A program made the position numbers and the translations under genes. The notes under the pieces are model-generated. The model was not told where the DNA came from. It searched no databases and worked only from the letters and a program-made list of their open reading frames with translations. From assembly GCA_002733185.1 (NCBI GenBank), contig NVUT01000008.1, positions 60,854 through 95,086 of the forward strand: a DNA stretch of 34,233 nt, written 5' to 3'. This DNA is from Flavobacterium sp. (GTDB lineage: Bacteria; Bacteroidota; Bacteroidia; Flavobacteriales; Flavobacteriaceae). This document shows, one piece after another, positions 29,868 to 34,233 of this stretch (positions are counted from its first letter, which is position 1; each line of letters begins with the position of its first letter).

Positions 29868-30148
29868 AAGCCTTCTTGAGACCTAAAGGTCTACTCAAGT
29901 CTTACAAAGCGATCCAAAAGGCAAAGCACTTGGCTTTCTTAGGATAAATCCTAACTCCATTTTTGACAATGAACCTTCTAAATACTAGCTTGTGTAAAAC
30001 TCCATTGAACATCTTGGTTTTCATACTAATAAGTATTAACTGGCAGACGTATTAATACTAAAGGCTTAAAATTAGCCTGCATAACGTTAAGCCCATTGCC
30101 TTTTTAGGCAACTGAAAACCCTCGATATCAGGATAACGAGGGTTTTTT
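29855..30148 (+). ncRNA. Candidate structured RNA / structured 3' UTR downstream of the NYN gene
   Basis: No ORF in the supplied track; series of inverted repeats: AGAAGGCT/AGCCTTCT (29855-29876), CTTGAG/CTCAAG (29875-29899), TTAGGA/TCCTAA (29939-29954), AGTATTAA/TTAATACT (30032-30059), AGGCT/AGCCT (30062-30078), TTGCCT/AGGCAA (30096-30111), then terminator 30115-30148. Confidence 0.45.
30115..30148 (+). terminator. Strong rho-independent terminator
   Basis: AAAACCCTCG-atatcaggataa-CGAGGGTTTTTT. Confidence 0.9.
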
Positions 30149-30328
30149 ACTGTTAAACGAAGCGTTTGTGATTTCTTCGATTTGATTTATCTACCAAATT
30201 ATTCAGAATACAAAAACACGTTCAACTATTTAATACTATTAGTATAGTAAGATGTTCGAAGCAAATATACACAAATATACCAAGCCAAGAATAAAATTAA
30301 ATAATTAGAACTTAAATACACTATATTA

Positions 30329-30360
30329 TTTGTATAAGTGTAATTAACTACTTATATTTG
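30329..30360 (+). promoter_or_regulatory. Predicted Bacteroidetes-type promoter for the transposase
   Basis: TTTG (30329-30332), 20-nt spacer, TATATTTG (30353-30360) matching the -33 TTTG / -7 TAnnTTTG pattern; transposase ATG at 30382. Confidence 0.65.
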
Positions 30361-30381
30361 TGATGTGCTAATTGATATGTT

Positions 30382-31293
30382 ATGATTAACAAGGACTTTA
30401 AATCGATACTAGAATTAATAAAAGCGTTTCCAGACGAGCAAACTTGCATCGACCACTTAACTGAAATACGTTGGAACGAAAACGTGGTAAGTCCTTTTGA
30501 CGCATCTTCTAAGGTATATAACTGTGCAGGGAGTAAGTACAAGTGTAAAAACACAGGAAAGTACTTTAATGTAAAAACCAATACAATATTTGATAATACT
30601 AAGTTGCCATTACAAAAATGGTTTCTTGCTATTTGGTTGGTCACAGGACATAAAAAAGGAATTTCATCTTTACAATTAGGACGTGATTTAGACATTACTC
30701 AAAAATCTGCTTGGTTTATGTTACAACGCATACGACAATGTTTTGGAATTGATAATAACGAGCAAATGGATGGAGAGATTGAAGCTGATGAAACATTTGT
30801 AGGTGGTAAAAATAAAAACAGACACGCAAATAAAAAGGTTCACGGTACTACTAATGATAAAACACCAGTTTTAGGAATGATACAAAGAAACGGTAGATTA
30901 GTAGCTAAAAAAATACCTAATACTACTAAGGAAACACTAACCGCTGAAATCATTAAGAATGTAAAATTAGGCGCTACTTTATATACAGATGAATACACTT
31001 CTTACAAGTCTTTACAGCGAGTTTACGACCACCAAACAGTTAAGCATAGCCAAAGACAATATGTTAACGGTAGGGTTCATACAAATACAATAGAAGGTTT
31101 TTGGTCAATCTTAAAACGTGGTATTTTTGGAGTATACCATTTTACCTCTAAAAAGCACTTACAGTTATATGTAGATGAATTTGTGTTTAGATATAATTCA
31201 AGAACAATTACAGAAGCAAGTAGATTTAATTTACTTTTGACAAATACAGAGAATAGAATAACATATAAGGAATTGATAAATGACAAAAGATAG
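30382..31293 (+). CDS. IS1595 family (ISXO2-like) transposase
   Basis: 303 aa; degenerate zinc ribbon YNCAGSKYKCKNTGKYFNVKTNTIFDNTKLPLQKWFLAIWL; GEIEADETFVGGKNKNRH, LYTDEYTSY, HTNTIEGFWSILKRGIFGVYH. Confidence 0.93.
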   Translation: MINKDFKSILELIKAFPDEQTCIDHLTEIRWNENVVSPFDASSKVYNCAGSKYKCKNTGKYFNVKTNTIFDNTKLPLQKWFLAIWLVTGHKKGISSLQLGRDLDITQKSAWFMLQRIRQCFGIDNNEQMDGEIEADETFVGGKNKNRHANKKVHGTTNDKTPVLGMIQRNGRLVAKKIPNTTKETLTAEIIKNVKLGATLYTDEYTSYKSLQRVYDHQTVKHSQRQYVNGRVHTNTIEGFWSILKRGIFGVYHFTSKKHLQLYVDEFVFRYNSRTITEASRFNLLLTNTENRITYKELINDKR

Positions 31294-32269
31294 GTTTTTA
31301 AACGTTGAAGACACGATAATTTCAGTACTAGATGTAAATAATTCAGATTACATAAGTTTAACTGATATGGTCAAAAACGAAGAAGGTAACGATCATATCC
31401 GTAACTGGATGCGTAATAGAAATACTGTTGAGTTTTTAGGTGTTTGGGAAACATTAAACAATAAAAATTTTAAAGGTGTCGGATTCGACACCCTTAGAAA
31501 AGAAGCGGGTTTGAACTCATTTAATTTAACTCCTCGAAAATGGATTGAAACAACAAATGCTAGTGGTATTATTTCTAAGTCTGGCAGAGGTGGCGGAACT
31601 TATGCTCATAAAGACATTGCCTTTGAGTTTGGCGCATGGATAAGCCCAATTTTTAGATTATATGTAATTAAAGAGTATCAGCGGTTAAAAAAGGTTGAAA
31701 ACGACACATATAATCTTGAATGGGACGTAAGAAGAATATTAACTAAAGCTAATTATCATTTTCATACTGACGCTGTACAAAACCATATTATACCAAATTC
31801 TAAAAAACCAAAAGACAAACAATGGTTAGAATATGCAGAAGAAGCAGATTTGCTTAACCTAGCTGTTTTTGGATGCACTGCAAAAGAATGGAGAGATGCA
31901 AACCCTCAACTTGTAAAAGACAAGAAAAATATTAGAGATTTTGCTAGTATTAACGAATTAGTTGTGATGGGTAATATGGAATCTTTAAGTGCTGAAATGA
32001 TAAAAGTTGGAGGTTCAAAGGAGGCTCGTTTTAAGTTAATGAAAACATCAGCTAAAGAACAATTAGAAAAGTTAAAAGACATTGATTTAATAAAATCGGT
32101 AAGAAAACAAAGTAAGACTACTTATATTGAAGCACAAGAAAAAACAGGAGAAGAATTAGAATTGCTTACGGGTAAATCAATCCTAGATAAAAATAAAAAA
32201 GCTCTTTCTGACTTTAATAAAAAATTAAAAAAGGGATTAGAATGGAATCCGAAAGAACATAAAAAATAA
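31280..32269 (+). CDS. KilA-N domain DNA-binding-like protein (transposon passenger)
   Basis: 329 aa; SDYISLTDMVKNEEGNDHIRNWMRNRNTVEFLGVWETLNN...SGIISKSGRGGGTYAHKDIAFEFGAWISPIFRLYVIKEYQRLK; overlaps transposase 3' end by 14 nt. Confidence 0.88.
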   Translation: MTKDRFLNVEDTIISVLDVNNSDYISLTDMVKNEEGNDHIRNWMRNRNTVEFLGVWETLNNKNFKGVGFDTLRKEAGLNSFNLTPRKWIETTNASGIISKSGRGGGTYAHKDIAFEFGAWISPIFRLYVIKEYQRLKKVENDTYNLEWDVRRILTKANYHFHTDAVQNHIIPNSKKPKDKQWLEYAEEADLLNLAVFGCTAKEWRDANPQLVKDKKNIRDFASINELVVMGNMESLSAEMIKVGGSKEARFKLMKTSAKEQLEKLKDIDLIKSVRKQSKTTYIEAQEKTGEELELLTGKSILDKNKKALSDFNKKLKKGLEWNPKEHKK

Positions 32270-32489
32270 TCGCATCGGTTTTGACCGTATGTTAGGACTA
32301 AGCTCTAAGAGATAGTATTAACAAGTGCAACACGTTCAATGACAAGTAAGAATTAAATTTGACTTAATAGTCGGCAAAAGCTTATGCTTTACACGAACTG
32401 AATTAGCGGTAGTGAAAGTATAGATTGAACAACTTACATATTTCAAAAAAAGCACGTTTTCTAAGTGCGAAATTTAACTTTACTTATCG

Positions 32490-32514
32490 GTGTAAACTTG
32501 TATATAGTTACCCC
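32490..32514 (-). repeat. Right terminal inverted repeat
   Basis: Plus strand GTGTAAACTTGTATATAGTTACCCC; reverse complement matches 28902-28926 at 22/25. Confidence 0.8.
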
Positions 32515-32522
32515 ATATATTA

Positions 32523-32542
32523 GTTTGTAAACGCTTACAAAC
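32523..32542. other. Perfect inverted repeat just outside the right transposon end
   Basis: GTTTGTAA-ACGC-TTACAAAC: 8-bp arms, 4-nt loop. Confidence 0.7.
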
Positions 32543-32728
32543 AACTATAAACGAAAGTAAGTAGGTACTAACCGACTCTATTTTTTTGTCGCTGTATGTT
32601 TGCAGTGTTGAAATATTAGAACGACGATTTAATAAAACAAGATCAAGTTTTAATTTCAATATTAATAAAAATCCAAAGGAAGAGCCTGCGGAAAAATACT
32701 TAACTGTTTAAGACAAAAATTTAAAATT

Positions 32729-33067
32729 ATGAACTCATTAAGAAACAAAGTACAGTTGATTGGAAACTTAGGAAATGACCCAGAAATTATCAATTTAGAT
32801 TCTGGAAAAAAATTAGCAAAATTTAGCATCGCAACAAATGATAGCTATAAAAATGCAAAAGGTGAAAAAGTTCAAAACACCGAATGGCATAATGTTGTTG
32901 CTTGGGGAAAAACTGCCGAGATTATCGAAAATTACGTAACCAAAGGAAATGAAGTTGCTATTGAAGGAAAACTAACTACCCGATCTTGGGACGATAAAGA
33001 AGGGGTAAAACGATACATCACCGAAGTAGTTTGTAGCGAACTTTTAATGATAGGTAATAAGCAATAA
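32729..33067 (+). CDS. ssb: Single-stranded DNA-binding protein, short form without acidic C-terminal tip
   Basis: 112 aa OB-fold: MNSLRNKVQLIGNLGNDPEIINLDSGKKLAKFSIATNDSYKNAKGEKVQNTEWHNVVAWGKTAEIIENYVTKGNEVAIEGKL; ends ...LLMIGNKQ. Confidence 0.93.
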   Translation: MNSLRNKVQLIGNLGNDPEIINLDSGKKLAKFSIATNDSYKNAKGEKVQNTEWHNVVAWGKTAEIIENYVTKGNEVAIEGKLTTRSWDDKEGVKRYITEVVCSELLMIGNKQ

Positions 33068-33091
33068 CCTGTATAGGTTTTTATAAAAAGC

Positions 33092-33177
33092 AAGACTGTT
33101 TAAATAACGTCTTTTTAACTCCAAATAGTTGGCAGGTAAAAGACACGGGGAGTTATTTTTAAACGGTCTTCTTTTTT
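33092..33177. terminator. Complex convergent terminator between ssb and the Fic gene
   Basis: Outer arms AAGACTGTTTAAA / TTTAAACGGTCTT followed by CTTTTTTTAT; additional internal complementary segments. Confidence 0.7.
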
Positions 33178-33775
33178 TATTCCATCGAAAAAGAAATTAA
33201 ATCTTTAAAATCTCCTTGATCTGCTTTTTTTAAAGCTGTAATATAAAATTTTCGATTGTCATTTTTACTACCCAGTTTTTTTGACCCCCAAGTAAAGCTA
33301 GGTTTTTTAAAAATCTGTTTCATAATAATATCTCCCAATAGTCTCGAATGTCTTCCATTTCCATTAGGGAAAATATGAATAGCAACTAATTCATGTTTAA
33401 AACGAATGGCAATTTCTTCTTCAGAAAAGGTTTTATTATCAATCCAAAAAATACAATTATCGATTAATTGTCTTAATCGAATAGAAATTTGAAACCGATC
33501 AACTCCAATGTTTTTATTCGAGTTTCTTAATGTTCCAGCCCATTTCCATACATCTCCAAACATTTGTTTATGAACCCTTAAACAAACTCTTGAGTTAAGA
33601 TTATCTCTTTCTTAAATTTCCTTCGTAATAAATAATATTCAATAGCTTTTTCAATATTTAATTGTTCAAATTCATTAAGTTCTTCCTGACTTGTAATTGT
33701 AGGAATTAGTAAACCTTCTTTTTCATCCTCATCAATTGGAGTTTGTCCAACGTTGTATCTTAAATCTAATCCCAT
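33177..33775 (-). pseudogene. Mobile mystery protein B-like Fic-domain protein, split by an apparent 1-nt frameshift
   Basis: ORF 33578-33775 (MGLDLRYNVGQTPIDEDEKEGLLIPTITSQEELNEFEQLNIEKAIEYYLLRRKFKKEIILTQEFV*) continues in another frame as RVHKQMFGDVWKWAGTLRNSNKNIG...HIFPNGNGRHSRLLGDII (33177-33578). Confidence 0.82.
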
Positions 33776-34230
33776 AAATATCTTGGCATTTCAGAAACTA
33801 ATTGAATCGTTTTGTCTTCTATTGCTTTTTGTAGTCGTTCGTCACGATTTTCTTGATCTTCTAATGCCATGGTATTGGAAGTTGATTTTACAATTTCCAA
33901 AGCTAATTCTCTAGCGCGTTTTTCTATTGTTATTTCAATTGATCCATCCAAAGGAACAAACCCATAAACAAGTTTCATGTTTAAAATACGTCCCGCTTCC
34001 TCTAAACTTTTAAGAGTAATGCTTCCATTTCTCTCTCTTTTTTCTATACTCTCTGCGGAAGGGGCAGTGATGCCTAATCGCTCACCAAATTGTCTAAAAG
34101 ACATTTTATAAGTTTTTCGAATCGCATGGATCCACCCTTTTTCTGGTTTTTGAATTTTTAATAACGGAACATATACTTGGAGCTTACTATCTAATTGCTC
34201 GATTATTAATTTTTGTTTTGAATCTTTCAT
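33766..34230 (-). CDS. Mobile mystery protein A-like HTH protein
   Basis: 154 aa; KGWIHAIRKTYKMSFRQFGERLGITAPSAESIEKRERNGSITLKSLEEAGRILNMKLVYGFVP; overlaps the Fic gene start by 10 nt. Confidence 0.88.
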   Translation of the reverse strand: MKDSKQKLIIEQLDSKLQVYVPLLKIQKPEKGWIHAIRKTYKMSFRQFGERLGITAPSAESIEKRERNGSITLKSLEEAGRILNMKLVYGFVPLDGSIEITIEKRARELALEIVKSTSNTMALEDQENRDERLQKAIEDKTIQLVSEMPRYLWD

Positions 34231-34233
34231 ATT

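Larger units (their letters stand above)
28902..32514 (+). mobile_element. IS1595-like (ISXO2 group) transposon with NYN, structured RNA tract and KilA-N cargo
   Basis: Terminal inverted repeats: left 28902-28926 GCGGTAACTATATACCACTTTACAC; right (reverse complement of 32490-32514) GGGGTAACTATATACAAGTTTACAC; 22/25 identical. Brackets an IS1595-type transposase. Confidence 0.75.

Noticed and set aside
29985-30003. GTGTAAA-containing segment of the RNA tract as a guide or internal copy of the terminal repeat
   Set aside because: Only about 7-8 nt are shared with the TIRs; expected by chance in AT-rich DNA.
29855-30148. Retron, tmRNA, RNase P or group II intron interpretation of the structured tract
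   Set aside because: No reverse transcriptase in the window and no recognisable tmRNA, RNase P or intron domain V signature by eye; kept as an unclassified candidate RNA.
30080-30148. Integron attC-like site (AACGTTAAG plus hairpins)
   Set aside because: No paired R/L box arrangement with a GTTRRRY end and no integrase; the terminal hairpin is better explained as a terminator.
33561-33600. Programmed ribosomal frameshift in the Fic gene
   Set aside because: The local sequence lacks a convincing slippery heptamer with downstream stimulatory structure; a missing base is simpler.
1-34233. CRISPR arrays, tRNA or rRNA genes
   Set aside because: No regularly spaced repeat/spacer pattern, no cloverleaf-type T-loop GGTTCGA/CCA signature, and no rRNA-like conserved blocks were seen in intergenic regions.

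Overview
AT-rich chromosomal segment that looks like a Flavobacteriaceae/Bacteroidetes genome. The evidence is three T9SS-type proteins (including a PorZ-like one), a TonB-dependent receptor, Bacteroidetes-type -33/-7 promoter words, and flavobacterial gene neighbourhoods such as porZ-recO and rsmI/tdk/alr/mscL. About 1-28.7 kb is mostly core genome: recJ (5' part only, running off the left edge), OsmC, a CMD-family protein, rsmI, tdk, alr, mscL, asd, a Gre-like factor, a PLP gamma-synthase, gdhA, porZ, recO, a TonB receptor and a YeeE/YedE pair. A stand-alone OLD-family ATPase/TOPRIM gene is translationally coupled (ATGA) to rsmI. About 28.7-34.2 kb is accessory. The main discovery candidate is a ~3.6 kb IS1595-like transposon at ~28,902-32,514. 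I define it by a near-perfect 25-bp terminal inverted repeat (22/25 by eye). It carries a NYN-domain nuclease gene, a ~290-nt hairpin-rich non-coding tract ending in a strong terminator, an ISXO2-type transposase, and an overlapping KilA-N passenger gene. Its left end abuts a 3' remnant of a GDYXXLXY-like gene, and no 8-bp target duplication is visible. To its right are a short SSB without an acidic tip, a complex terminator with pseudoknot potential, and a mobile mystery protein A/B (HTH/Fic) pair whose Fic gene carries an apparent 1-nt frameshift. Everything was read by eye. No database search or folding was run.
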